From positions 2,170,001 to 2,234,000 of the forward strand of contig JAGTWJ010000017.1 in the NCBI GenBank assembly GCA_020064725.1: DNA of 64,000 nucleotides, read 5' to 3'. The notes under the pieces are model-generated. The model worked only from the letters and a program-made list of their open reading frames with translations, was not told the DNA's origin and searched no databases. Origin of the DNA: Drechslerella dactyloides (taxonomy: Eukaryota > Ascomycota > Orbiliomycetes > Orbiliales > Orbiliaceae). Numbering within the stretch: position 1 is the stretch's first letter; each line of letters opens with the position of its first letter. The position numbers were made by a program, and so were the translations under genes. This document shows positions 44,105-56,803 of the stretch, piece by piece.

Positions 44105-46102
44105 ACGCTAGCGCTTGCAGCTGCGCACTCGTCTTCAAGTCAGGAGTCGACTACTGCCTACAGTTGCGCATGCGCAGCTGTGCAGGCTCGGGTGCGCGTG
44201 TGTTTAGGCTCCTTGGACCACTACCTAGTGGAAGCCACGGTGGAAGCATATGATCCTTCACTTGTGATTGTATGCGAAAGCTCCCTGTCAAAAATGCCGT
44301 GATACTTTCTCACGGGAAGTAAGTATGCACATCAGTAAAGACTTACTTAACTATCCGCCCGAGTACACGTGTATACGCATATGCGCAAGAGAATTCTGGA
44401 TCGGAATTAATACGTTTCTCGAGTCAACTGCGCCTCGACGCGACGACCGGTAGTTTTCTCCAGCCTAGTGTGATATATCAATTAATTGTTGGCCGGTCGT
44501 GCGACCTAGTCGACCTGCGTAAGGCTCGTCTGAAAGTTTATTTATAGTCTGCGATCCGAGTATCGAAGTGCCAGTTCATCATAAGAGGACGTACGACGTG
44601 TCCAAAAAGTAAGCTAGCCAGTCCATTTTTCTACTTAATCAAGAACGAAAATGTGGATTGGGATGCTAGAACATTAATTGTAACTGATCCCATTACCCAT
44701 TTTTTGTAGCATCAATTTACATACGTATCAGTGATGCAGTATACTGCAGTAGTGAGTTCAAGGTAGGGGTTGCAATTGGAATTCGAGGTACGCCTCGTTT
44801 CGAGCATGCAGTGTTGGTCTGTGCATCCGCTTTCGGATTCGAACTTGGTATACCGTCTGCACGTTGCATGCGGGATGTGCATGCATCAACATTGCATATA
44901 TACCTGCGTATAGGCATCGATACACGATCGAAGCGCGTCAACTTGAGCTCGAGGTGTAACTGCTAAAATCTCCAAAACCTATCCCACTAGGTCCCACGTC
45001 CCTGGATCCTTGCTCATGTTAGTATCTGAGCAGCCTTGCCATGTCAGAGACCCAGCTCCTGCATACGGTAGGTGCATGAACAGCTGGCATTTTGCCCACA
45101 ACTTCCGCGCTTCAAGACTCTTCCCCAGACGACCCATCCGGAAATATACGATTAAATGACCGGGTGTTGGCCGTTGGCAAAAGCAAGACCTATTGCAGCA
45201 GAAACACTCAGGATTCCCCATGATCGATGAAGCGCCGGTTCGGCTCACAACTCAGGCGAATCGAACCCTCAGAATCGGGTCAGCACAGATCACCTGCATA
45301 GGCCCCACGCAGTCGTCAAGCGAATTTTGTGAGGGGTCTTCATCCCAAATGTTTTTACAGTAACCAAGGTTGCAAATGCGCCGAAGTGGGCAAAGAACGC
45401 GAGAATTAGGATATCGGTAAGCCTTCCGTTGTCGGTTGGGATAATGGCCAACAAATCAAGTAGGGGCATCGGGATGTGTCTCGAGACAAGTCGGGATGAG
45501 ACATAACTATAATGATAGCTAGCGGCAAAAAGTGTGGCGGGTCAGTCCTCACTCCAAAAGCGAATGCGAGGATATGGGGTGTATGTTTGACGGTTTTGAA
45601 TGACGAATTCTCCTGGGATTACCTGGTCTTAGGATAATATACTTGAATGTTCTACCACACATTAACATTCAGAATACTAGCGATATCTTTAAGCTCAAGA
45701 CCTCGGACCCGCCATTACGCCAGTGTTTGTCCTGCAGTCGCGCAACAACCTATAAAAAGGCACCTGTGAGGCTCATCTGTTGTAGCCTCAACGTTTGCTT
45801 GCCAGGTAACAATATTGTATATATTCCACTGATACAGGACTTTCGTTTCCGCGGCCTCTGTCCCATTGTGCCGCGTATACCGTCAGCGATCGCTTTGTTT
45901 ATTTCCTCCTCAGACCCTAACAATATTATTCGCCTAGCGTATGTTAATCGCTACCTTACATCTAAACTCCTCTATTACTCTTCCGCACCACACATTACAC
46001 CGAAGAGAAATTCAGATATATATACGACTGACAGTGAAGGTCGGAGAGTCCGATTTACGGGATTGGGCCGACAGCACTTCTCATCCCTGGATTCGATCCA
46101 AG

Positions 46103-48490
46103 ATGGATAGTAGCTTTGACTGGATGCCTCTCGAACACCATCAACAGGACGAAGGAACGTGTAACACATACATCAGGTTCGACGAAGACGCTTATCCTCA
46201 GTATACACCTTCAGATTACAGTGCATCATCCTCCGAGCAAGCTTCCTGGGGGCCAGACGCAAACCTCAACCTACAACCGCAGGCGTTTTGGGACCTCGGT
46301 CGCTTAGGCATTAGCTCAGAAGCAAACCAGCATCTTGACAGAGACGAATACATCTTGCAGAATCGATGGAACCCAGAACAACATTCAGACCAAGATCTTC
46401 CTGGCGTTTCTTCTTCGTTTGACTGCCCTCCCGTAGGCATAAAGCCGCAGAATTCCAACAACGACTGTGATATTCCTAACGCGGATTTCGTACCTCAAGA
46501 CTCCATTGACGTTTTGTCGACGACAAAGGACTTTCTCGCAACTTTCCGCACACTAGGCGATTGGCCAGCTACTGCAATGGCTGTTGATATGCAGCCTATC
46601 AGACCCTTGCATCCCCAGCCCCCCAAGCGACAGTTTGATAAGTCTGCACAGCCAATGGAACCAAAACCTAGTGTCCAAAATACAGTGGCACCACATGCTC
46701 ATCTTGAGACACTTCTCTCTTTTCCACCATCCAGGGCATCAGGTGGAACGGCGGATCCGTCCCGTGCGACAGAGCCGGATTTAATAGCCCCAGATTCGAC
46801 ACTACTCCATTCCCGTGTGACTACAAGTCGAGAGGAACCGGTAGAACTAGCAGAGATTTGTCAACCAGAAATTATTCTACAGCATGAAACTAGGCCGATA
46901 TCGCAGGAGCAGCTTGTTGCGGAAGTCAAAGGCATTTACGCCGGACTGGTGATGGTCGAGAACAGATGTATAGAAGCGGATAGCAATCTCGCATCCACAG
47001 GAAGTGACTCCGCGGATAGAGCCTCTCAACTCAATAATAATCAATGGCAGGCACTTATCTCATTACACAGAACGCTACTTCATGAACACCACGACTTCTT
47101 TCTAGCTCCGTACCCTAACAATTCGCTTAGAAGGCTCACTAAAAAGTGGACTCGCACTTTCTCCGCCCAATGGAGGTCTGCCTTCGATACAATTCTAGAG
47201 TGTCTTGAAAGCCAGAAACGGAAGCCTCTAAGTTTTGAAGAAGCTCTCAATTTGGCATATATAAACTTAAGTTTCTCTAAGATTCTGTGGAAATTTTCAC
47301 ATCGAAATTCACGAGAAAATCTTGCCCAGAAGCTTCAGAGCCAATGGTGTCTCAATTCAAAAGAGTTATTCAGCAAACCAGCGGAAAACTCTGGCTGGGA
47401 AACACTGCAAGAGGGATGGAAGGCTGATATCCGACGTATGCTGAAGCCTCACCAAGTGGCCCCACCTAACATTCAATATGTGTCCATGCACTCCAGCTGG
47501 GACATCAAATATGCTCTGGAAATTCCAATTTTATTTTTCAAAAGTACGGCATGTCCTCAACTTGCAACTTGCAGCAATTGCGCCTCATCCTAACCTACCC
47601 CTGGCTCTCTTTAGACTTCACGAGTAGAATCAGCGGACACATACACATCGCCCTCGAAGGCCTTCATCGCGCTGCGAATGATACAAAGAGTCCCTCGAAT
47701 ACTCGAAACGCTAGTGATAACACCCAGTCTGGATCTATGTGGGTGCTCTATCTCTTTGCGGGGTTGCTAAAGGTCGCTGAGCGCCTGGGCTTCGAGCGTG
47801 AGGTAGAATTCGCGTATATCCTGGTCCAGAAGAAGTGGTTGAAATGTCAAGAAGATGTCAAGGAGTTCCTACGCCGCCGCTTAACAGGGGTAAACATTCC
47901 CCAGTTCGGCAAAGACATGTACAGAACGCTGATTCTAACAATGCTTTCGTGGGTCTCTCAAGTCATCCAATGAAGCCCAGCCGAACGTCGCGGAGTTCCG
48001 CAATCATCTTGACGATAAACGGAAATCTATAAAACGACGACATAGCGAAGAAGACATCTCAGAACACGACCAACAACGGCCGAAATTCAGCCACTGCTGC
48101 TCGGACCCGGTTCCCCCAGGCCAACTCTTTAGCAATCTTGGAGACTCAGAGGCAGGCGCGTCCAACACAACTAGGTATCAAGACTTTATTTTCCCTGACA
48201 TATATGCATATATATTGCTGAACTATCGATTCACTGATATCTCACCACCTTTATGTAGAGCGTCACTAGACGGCCAGAAAATAGAGGCAGATAATCAGCG
48301 ATTTTATTGTGACCGCTCAGGTTGCAACTTCTCCGCTACAAATAAAGGCAACATCAGACGGCATATACTGGAGGTCCATGAGGGGAAGAAATATTTATGT
48401 AAGGTCAAGGGATGTGGGAAGACTTTTGGCCGATCCGATCATCTTCGCAGTCATCAGCGACACGCACATAAAATCAAATTTAAGGCATGA
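46103..48490 (+). CDS. C2H2 zinc-finger protein, fingers at the C-terminus
   Basis: Four exons, 46103-47543, 47615-47889, 47963-48174 and 48259-48490, give 719 aa. Introns start GTACGG, GTAAAC and GTATCA; introns 1 and 2 contain CCTAACC and TTCTAACA branch points. Residues 1-330 are acidic, Gln/Ser/Pro-rich and probably disordered, as in activation domains. A conserved-looking helical part follows (WQALISLHRTLLHEHHDFFL, RKPLSFEEALNLAYINLSFS). A basic KRKSIKRRH block precedes two fingers. Finger 1 is C660/C665/H678/H683 (YCDRSGCNFSATNKGNIRRH). Finger 2 is C690/C695/H708 (YLCKVKGCGKTFGRSDHLRS). The protein is likely a DNA-binding transcription factor in the nucleus. The gene is AT-richer in composition than its housekeeping neighbours and sits in a gene-poor island with a broken partial copy 2.1 kb upstream, suggesting a lineage-specific or fast-evolving gene. 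The target genes are unknown. Confidence 0.83.
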
Positions 48491-51400
48491 TGCATCCCAG
48501 TTTGCGTATATAATCGACGCACGCAGCACTTTCTTATCATCAACGCTAGCAAAACTAGGAAGATTTGATTTCGGAAATAATTCACGAAGCCGGACGCTAC
48601 GGAACATCATATGGCTGAATCCAGACCCCTGGATCTCGCTGACCCAGAACGGTGTTTTTCGGAGGTTCGTCAGCTTACTACCAAGTTACGGTGCCTGCAA
48701 AGCTCAACGCCAAGGTTCTGCTTACACAGAGGATATATTTTACGTTCATTATTTTTCTCGCTTTTCTACCTTGATGCTGTATTTTTGGGCAATTGTCGCT
48801 TCTCTCCTACGAAAGGATTATTACGGGTGACCATCAGCGGACTACTTCATATCATTCAACGTTGCAACGCTTAGCTCTTCTATTTGTCTTGCAACAAAAC
48901 CTCCAAGATCAAATTTTAACAGTTGGTAGCATTTTCTTTCTCTACACAAAAATTCCCCCTTTCGTTGTTTTCCTTCCTTCTTGTCGTTCAAATAGCGCTG
49001 ATATATATCTGGTTTACGTTCGAGTTGTCACTACCTAATCACGAGTTTCCTTTGTCTCCTGAATTAGCCTGTTATTCATCCTCTAGCTTAACGCTCCCCG
49101 TTACGATCCTAGGATCTTCACTGGTGCTCCTTGCTTCGTACGACAAAATCACTTCCTACAAATTTCTGTTGCGTGTACTGGAAGGAAAACCTGGCCTGGT
49201 TTCCATGTAGGATATTTATGCGAATCCAGCTTACTTACTGGGTGATTTAGAGCACAGATTGTTTGCTTAGTCTTGGAGCAGGCAAGTCTGGCCTCGAGAA
49301 TGGTCTTGGAGATGCTGAGATTACTGTGTACAATACTACCGCCTTCTTCTATCAGTCAGGCTACATTCCGGACCCCAAGCTGATGATAAATGTGTTGCGA
49401 GGTCGTCGGCTGACTTGCCTGCGTTCGTGTAACCAACTGCTTGCGGATTGCCATTCGGGAACGGACAACATTAAACAGACGGATTCCGGAATTCAGGTTA
49501 TCGATAATATTAGTACATGTACAGCATTGTCGATTTTGTATGCTGCGCTGCAAACTGCACCAATACGTATGTTGATGTGTGCACATGCACATATACTACG
49601 TCAATCCTGCTCACTCGCCGAAGCGTTCCGCATACGGGTCACAAACTAAGCTATAGTATTGGTCCTAAAGCTGACTTTTTGCGGCCTGTCCTGTGATACC
49701 CAATGGACCTACGCACTCGCCACTGCTGCCCAGTCGTGACCTACAGGCCTGCCAACACGCATATGCGTTTGAGTTCTAATCCGGCGGCGGCCGAGGAAAT
49801 ACAGCCAGACCTTTCGGACTCAATTTTCGGTTGGAGTTAGGGCATGTCGTATTCGCCTCCGCTTTACCATCGACTGTTCCCGGTGGCGCCGTCCTTGCGT
49901 CGTAGAATTTATATCGCCCCCACCCACTCGTTGGTACAACCGACATTGTCAAGAGAAGTACCGCTGGCATCCCTGTTGGTACGTAGGTGGGACTCCAGAG
50001 GCTATCAAGCTGAGGTTTGTAGGTGCGGGGCACTCGGCGACCGTCCGAGAGAAAACACTTGAGCTGAGCTGACTCGAGGCTCGAGCCCAATATATGATCT
50101 GAAGGAGGGGTGCTATCGAGAGCCGAATAGGCGTGTCTATCAATTTTGTGACGAATAAAAAGTTACTGTGACGTCGAGCTCGGACGAGCGCGGCATGTTC
50201 CTTTAGCCTCGAACGCACTTAGGAAAAATATGCTGGTCCAGAGACATTTGCTGCGCCAAGTCCGATACCCTCGACAGCGGGGTTATCAATAGGCTGGAAG
50301 CGGAAGCTGCCAATAGCGACTTGCCAAATGCTTGGACATCTTGGTTCCGAAGCTTCGCCAAGTATCTCGTGGTTAAGACAGGGTGGAACAAGCTCGTGTA
50401 AATTCTGGGCCCATGGTCATTTTTTATGTTTCGCCGATGACAGAAGGTGTGGTTGACCGGCTACAGAGATATCTCCACAATATGTATTGTTCGCAGCTTC
50501 CAACTTTTGCGAACCCTAGCTCTTTTTTCGACAAGACGGAATTTTTGTTCGGAAAACGTACATGTATGTTACTGAACGCTTCGGTCGACTGACCGACCGT
50601 TTAGAACCAGGGTCTGTAGCATCGCAGAGCTCTTCGCTGATGGGAGTCTGGGTCCAAGGGATCCGCTGATGATATTTTTTTTCTCACCGTGATAAGCTTT
50701 TTTGCGAGTCGGATGCATGTCCGTTGGCCGATCGACGGACCCATATCTAACGGAATGCCATCGAATCCCGACCGCTTCGAAAATCTCAAGTAAAGCTTCC
50801 CTGCAAATGCACGTGCGCATATATGGTCTGAAATACAGCGTTGATCTGGGAAAGTGCGCAAGTAGACGTCAAAGAGTCGCCCCACGCCTGCCGGCTAAAA
50901 TGGAACTGTTTCTTTGTCACGCCAGCGCGCCTCGGAGATATTTAATAAGTTCAAAAATTGTGGATACCGGATTGTGAAACCGAGGGTTAAGTTCGGCGTG
51001 GGCGCCTTCTTTTTCCCTTGCCCTCGATCAAGTGAGATCGTCAAGGGTCGGTTGCTTTCAGGCTAGCTAGTGCGGAGACCAAAGCTAGCTAGCGACAAGG
51101 CCCATGATTGGGATCGCTCTTTTGCGAAAACGCGAGATTAGTACGTAGATTGGCAGCTGGCGTCAGACTGGCTAGTTCGAGGTGCATGCTGATTGCTCCG
51201 AACGGCAGAGGAGCATATGCTTGGAGCATGCGCTCAAGCGACTGCTCCTCCTACCACTTCTGCTCGTGTGGCTTCTGACCGTGCTGTGCATGCGCATGAG
51301 GTTACGCATTGTTTCGTGGTCTGTTTACTAAGGTTAGCAGCAGATTTCGACTTGAGCTAGAAAGTCAGTACGAAGTAAGACCAGCGCTGATTCTGCCTAG

Positions 51401-52918
51401 CGTATGAAGTGGTGGTCTGCATTCCTCGTAGCATTCAAGAACCAAGGGCGGTGCAGGGCCGTCCATGGCAAGGCAGGGCTAGGGTCTGGGGCCGGCTCTG
51501 GATGGTTGTTTGACGTGATATGATGTGGTCCGGATCCTGAGCGGCCCAAGCTGGTCTCGGAATGGGACAGCGGAGACGGTCGAAGCATCGTAGAATGCTT
51601 CTTTTTCTCGATTGTATTAATAAATACCCTGTCCGCCGCTCCGGCCGCGGGTGTCCTCATCCAACTCGCGAATTTCGATCTCGGCGGCCAATCCATAGCT
51701 TATTTCACCATATTAGCCAGTTTGCATATTCCACATTCGTACTTGGGCGACCGATCCATGGGAGTTTTGACGCCCCATATCCTCCCAAGTTGCTAAATCC
51801 TGCATCGAGCTGGAGCAAGCAGCCGGCGTGTAACAGAACCCGGGTAAGTGTCCTGGACCAAGCTTTTCGTCCCCCACGGTTTGCGCAGACATGAGAGTGG
51901 ACTTGTTCGATCGATCGAGTGACTGCTGCACTCGCACTTGCATTGTTGCCTGTGATCCGGCTCGGTTACCGTACGAAGTACGGCAGCGATAATAATGGTA
52001 TTATGCTCCCTTGAAACGCCAGCGCCCAGCAGTCCTTCCGCAGTTTCCCACCGCTGCTGATGCTTCAGCCAGCCCGGAAGAAGAACGCTGCCGCAGAGCG
52101 AGATCCGTTTGCGCCGGGGCGCGGAAGCTGCTGAGCCCGAGCTAGGGCGACGGACGGCCAAAGGGCCAAACAGCTGCCGGGCAATGTAACTTCGGAGTGG
52201 TTAGTGCACAGCAGAGCAGCGGTGGGCGATCGTGAGTGGACAGCCACGCTTGCTTGGCCCGAAGCCTCACCGGTCCTCGTACTTTCTCCCTCTCGTCCTC
52301 CGTTTCCGTCGGCGGCCACCCTGCGTGTCTCTGAGCATGTTTCTGCGTGTTCCTTCGCTTCGTTCAAAGGGGATAGATCACCAGCCAAGCTGCTTTCTTG
52401 TTAGTCGTGTCGAGAGAGAGAGAGAGAGAGAGGAAGGGGCGCTCCTGGCTCGCCTCCTGTGCGGGCTCTGTTCACTGTTGCCTGAGTCAGCATCAGGCGG
52501 CGACAAACTCTTGTGTGTTCGCCAATCGAAAATTTGGCTATTTATCCTGCACCCGTTTTAATTCTCCATCCCTCCCACATCTCACTTGCATCCATCACGA
52601 CCCCTCTCCACCCCGTCGCCGTCTCGCATCGACGCTCTCTCACGTGCATGGTGGGATAGCGTCCGCATCGTCAATTCGTCGGTATTTGGAGGAGGATTTG
52701 GCTGACAGCGTCCGGGACCGAGAGAAGGCATAACAGCCCACCAGCTTTGCACTTCCCCAGAAAACTCCGCGACGAACCGATAGACCCCTTCGAAAGCCTC
52801 GCATCATATATCTTACGACTACCACGGAGGGCGACGTTGAAGAAGAACACGACCACTTCTCCTCCCTCGTTCGTACACGGCTAGGACGGTTTCCGACTCC
52901 CAGCTCCGGCTGTTGGCT
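48491..52918. other. gene-poor stretch, 4.4 kb
   Basis: No coding region supported. The first kilobase is T-rich. A 128-codon open frame at 49263-49649 has no motif and no ATG at its start. A (GA)10 microsatellite lies at 52412-52432. The last 500 bp are the CT-rich leader and promoter of acrB. Confidence 0.62.
52412..52432. repeat. (GA)10 microsatellite
   Basis: GA dinucleotide run about 490 bp before the acrB start codon; possibly within its promoter or long leader. GAGA tracts can bind regulators, but no function is shown here. Confidence 0.9.
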
Positions 52919-55900
52919 ATGCCTCGCGGCTCGACGTCTTCAAACACGAAGCGGTCGAGCAACAATCAGAACCTCAACAGCAGCACCCATAATGGCGGCC
53001 TAGCTCCTTCAAAGCGCCAGCAAGCCCGGTCCCGAGCCTCGAGCAATGCTAACACCCACGTTCCTGCCGCTAATACCAACGGCTCAGCATCCTCTCTCTC
53101 GTCCATCTCCTCCATCAGCCAGCTATCTCAGACAGCATCCGACGACGTCCAGAGCAGCGGGAGAACATCGATCCATCAGGAGTCGCCGCTAGGGAAGCTG
53201 GCTGTCAATGGCTTGGCAATGGCGGCGAACAACTCCTCAGGGAATTTGTCGACCGGTTCAATCGCACGGATGCACGTTGACGGAGATGGCAGCACAACAA
53301 CAGGGTCCACCACGCCTCAGAAACGAATGATAGATCTCGATAGCTCCGTTCCGAGCGTATCCGCCAGCGATGGACACTACAAGACGATACTTTCATCATG
53401 GCCCCTGATCGACTCCCTCACCCTTCTCATCATCCTGCTCCAGTTGCCGACGACTCTCCTCACTCTGGTTCACCTTTTGTTCGCTTCTCTGTCATTCGTA
53501 CCTCACAACCTCACCCTTCTTGGACCGAATCCTGGGGCCCCAACATTCAACTATGGGGCTATCTCAAACTACATCTTTCAGGGACAACAGGGCGGGCCCT
53601 CCGTGCTCACTATCATCATATCTGACGTCATCATGGCTGTCGTTTCGATGCTATTGTGGCCGAGTGCTCGGATATTTCTCGTGGATCTCGCTCAGGCCGT
53701 GGTAGCTCTGACACTAGGTGCAGGCTCTTCCGGCCCTGGAAACAGCGGAGCTATGAGGAATGCTGCTGTTTGCGCCTCCGTTGTTGGGATATCGCAAATA
53801 TTGCGGGAGCGGTCTCAGATCGCGCAGCATCTCGGGATTCCGGTACCACCAGCTGCCGGCAACGAACTCAATACGCTTGCCCCTTCGACGCAGTCACCCG
53901 GCACCATTAGGAGCGCGCTGGCCGTCCACATCGTTGCTCAGGGCGTTATGAAAGCTATGAGACGATGGTTAACTCTTCGAGACCCTGCCGAGTATGCTGC
54001 CTCTCACCCTACGACGTCATCATCTTCCTCGAACATTGCATCTTCAAGTCTACTATCACCTGCAAATCACGGATCTTCGACGGCTAAAGCGAGTACTGCA
54101 TCTAGTGTTGTTCCAAATACGCCTAAAGACCCGGAGGCAGCATGTCCTACTACCAGCACTACCAGCACTACCACGAAAAAGAAGGGGAAGCTTGGAGGTT
54201 GGGTAAGGGGACAGCAGCCGCTATGGGCCTCTCTTGCTAATATCATTGTTCATTTGAAAGAGGTGGAGAAGTTACATGCAGCGAATGCCAACGATTCGAA
54301 GCCAGCATTGTCAGATACGGTATCTGCGTCCGAGGAGCCTAAGGTCTGGATCACGCGGATTGGGTCAACCGAAATAGAATTTGGGTCGAATTACCACGCG
54401 CCGAATACGTTCCTTGAGGATGAAAGTGTTGATAAGAGATTCCCTTTCATAGTCGAGTTGAATGGTATTAAGTGGCCCCAGACTACGATATCGAAAGCCA
54501 GCGGCAGTGGGGGCAGTGGTGGAGCGGAGGATAGCACGATCAGCCGCACAAGGGACGAGGAGGAATGGACCGCTGAGATTTCCGGGCTGACGCCGACGAC
54601 CGTTTATGACATCTCGTTCATAAGACGGACGACTGGAGAGATTATATACTCTGCCAGTGTCGGCACGACGGCCAAGCAAGGTAAGGCGGAATCACTACCG
54701 AGCGCTTATGTTCGAATCAAATGCTGACTGTATATAGCCACCAACGTGGATGCTCCGAAAGAGCCAGCCCCCTTGAAGCCCCAACGTCCGTTGTCTCCCA
54801 TCACCACCCTGCATAACAGCTTGAATGCCTCACGCAACAAACTCGAAGATCAAAAACGCCGTATCAAAGTCTCAAAAAAGGCGAACTCCAGACGTATAAG
54901 CTCTCTACGCAGCGAGATCGATTCTCTGAAATCTCGACTGGGCTCGGGAGACAAGGGAGACGAGCGAGCACGCCGGAGAACGCTCTCCCTGAGAGATTCT
55001 GTCCGCCGGGCGGAAGATGAAACAGAAAACCTCCAGATGGAATTGCAAACGCTGAAGGAACTACCGGAAGATCAAGAGACGGAATGGGAGGAGAAGAAGA
55101 AATCTTGGAAAAGCGAGAAGGAAAACCTGACGATTTCGGAGAAAGATGCAACCACCATGCGCGAGCAGGCTGATCGCCGGATCTCCGAAATCAAGAGCGA
55201 AATCACTTCAACGACTACCAAACGCGACAAGGCTGCCCGCCGGGTCGTCAACCTCAGAGCCGATCTTGAGCGCACGAAAATGGAAACGGCAGCAACGGCA
55301 GAGGAACGCGAGAAGGCGAAGCAACGGGATCTTCTGAAGCAGCGACGACAGAATATTGAACTTGAATTCTCTGCCTCTATCGCAAAGATGGAACAGGGCA
55401 TGGTCAGCTTCCGACAGAAGGCTCGTGAGAATTACACCAACATTCGAACTTTGGAGAATTCCTTCATGATGCAGCAACAGCAAGCTGCCCAGGCCCAGCA
55501 GTTGGTTATGGGCAGCGGTGCAACTGCGACGGATATGGCATTCCCTCTTGCGATGCAATTAAATCAGAGCATGTCCCCGCGGACCGCATTCGGTCAGCAG
55601 CAGATTTATAACCACCCGTACGGACCCTTCTATGGCCAGCCCTCGCCGCACAACTCCGGTTCGTTCAGCAACATCAACAACCTCCAGCAACAGCAGAATC
55701 CCATTGTGAGCCCATTCCCAAGCGCGTATCCTACCTATGACCGTGGCCGATCTACCTCCATCTTCTCTATGGACAGCGCACTGACCAATTTGTCGGATTA
55801 CGACAATGGCCGCAAGAAGAGTCTACCAGGAGCTGCTAGTTCCAGTTCTTCGTCGGGCAGTGATAACCAGGAAATCGATGGATATGGAAATCATATTGCT

Positions 55901-56041
55901 ACGTCGGCCGGATACTTTGGGGCGGCAGAGGTGTCGCAGCCATTTGCTGAAAAGCTCAAGAGCGGCGTTGCTTTCCCGCCTTTGCCACCGCCGTCTGGGC
56001 ATACAAGCGCTTCCCCCAAGTCGGAGGCGATCGCCCAGTAA
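52919..56041 (+). CDS. acrB: ubiquitination network signalling protein AcrB
   Basis: Two exons, 52919-54680 and 54738-56041, give 1021 aa, close to the length I recall for Aspergillus nidulans AcrB. AcrB acts with the CreB/CreC deubiquitinating complex and CreD in carbon catabolite repression and acriflavine tolerance. Residues 1-150 are Ser/Asn-rich and disordered. Hydrophobic segments at about 161-194 (WPLIDSLTLLIILLQLPTTL), 228-248 and 252-268 are likely membrane helices. A conserved GIPVPPAAGNELNTL stretch follows. A fibronectin-like strand region (WTAEISGLTPTTVYDISFIR) precedes the splice site. Exon 2 opens with KPQRPLSPITTLHNSLNASR and a long Lys/Glu/Arg coiled coil to about residue 810, then a Gln/Pro/Asn-rich tail. 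The start is the ATG at 52919 (MPRGSTSS); an in-frame TTG upstream is not used. Confidence 0.93.
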
Positions 56042-56803
56042 TGCGACGCGAATGCAGGCGCGTATACGATTATGTTCTGGTCAAGCCGGCAGGTTTACTT
56101 GATGTTGCGCAGGATGCGAACCGTTTTCTATCTTCTTCCATTCCTCAAGGCATTTTCATGTGTAGTCATAGCTTAGTGAAAGAGCATTCGGGGTTTTAAA
56201 ACATGAGGGCATTGCAATGGTAGTGTCCGGTATATAGTCGAAAGTGAAAGGAACAATGCATACGAGTGCATATCGTCAATGATCGGAAAGTGCGACAGAT
56301 CGTAAGATGTAGACCCGGTTGACACGATTTCGTGGCGCTGGAAGAGGCGGTTGATAAGAGAGCCCGGGAATTAAGACAGATATCTCCGTCGGCTGCTCTC
56401 GAGCAATTTTTCCAGCATCAAACTCCATTCCGCATTCCGATACCGTCGACCGCGAAGCCTGTCGAAGCGCTTAGGTGGCTTCAATTCCCAGCCCGTTACC
56501 CATCCTCGCGGTCCATTTGCATCTCCGGCTGTGGACGCACACTCCTGCCGCCCGGGCTGTCTATCTGCATACCTATTTTGTCTTCTACCCCAGATCAAGC
56601 TACAGTGGTCTTAACGGGATTTCTGTCAGCCCAGCCCGTCAGCCAGCCTCAGCTCAGGCTCGGTCGCGTGTCCTGCCATCCCCTTCCCGTGCAGACGGCG
56701 CCGCATTGGACGAGCCCCCCTCCACAATTCACCCGCAGCCGCGTATCAGGGCCGTGCATGACCGCTAGCTAGGGGCACTGGCTATAGTGTAGTTACTTTA
56801 TTT
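56042..56803. other. intergenic, 0.8 kb
   Basis: 3' flank of acrB and promoter of the cation carrier. Short frames lack motifs. No gene seen. Confidence 0.7.

Larger units (their letters stand above)
41631..46102. other. gene-poor accessory stretch with coding relics, 4.5 kb
   Basis: AT-richer than the housekeeping parts. It contains the 3' flank of GPC1, a (CA)13 microsatellite, an unassigned open fragment on the minus strand (42721-42966), a possible small membrane-protein gene (43408-43763), and a broken copy of the N-terminal part of the zinc-finger gene (43971-44104). 44110-45640 shows nothing I can name. The last 450 bp are the leader and promoter of the zinc-finger gene. Confidence 0.6.

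Noticed and set aside
45240..45310. B-box-like GGTTCGATTCG on the minus strand
   Set aside because: The T stem does not pair and there is no A box or cloverleaf.
49263..49649. 128-codon open frame downstream of the zinc-finger gene
   Set aside because: Begins with TTG rather than ATG, no motif, no splice partners; treated as chance.
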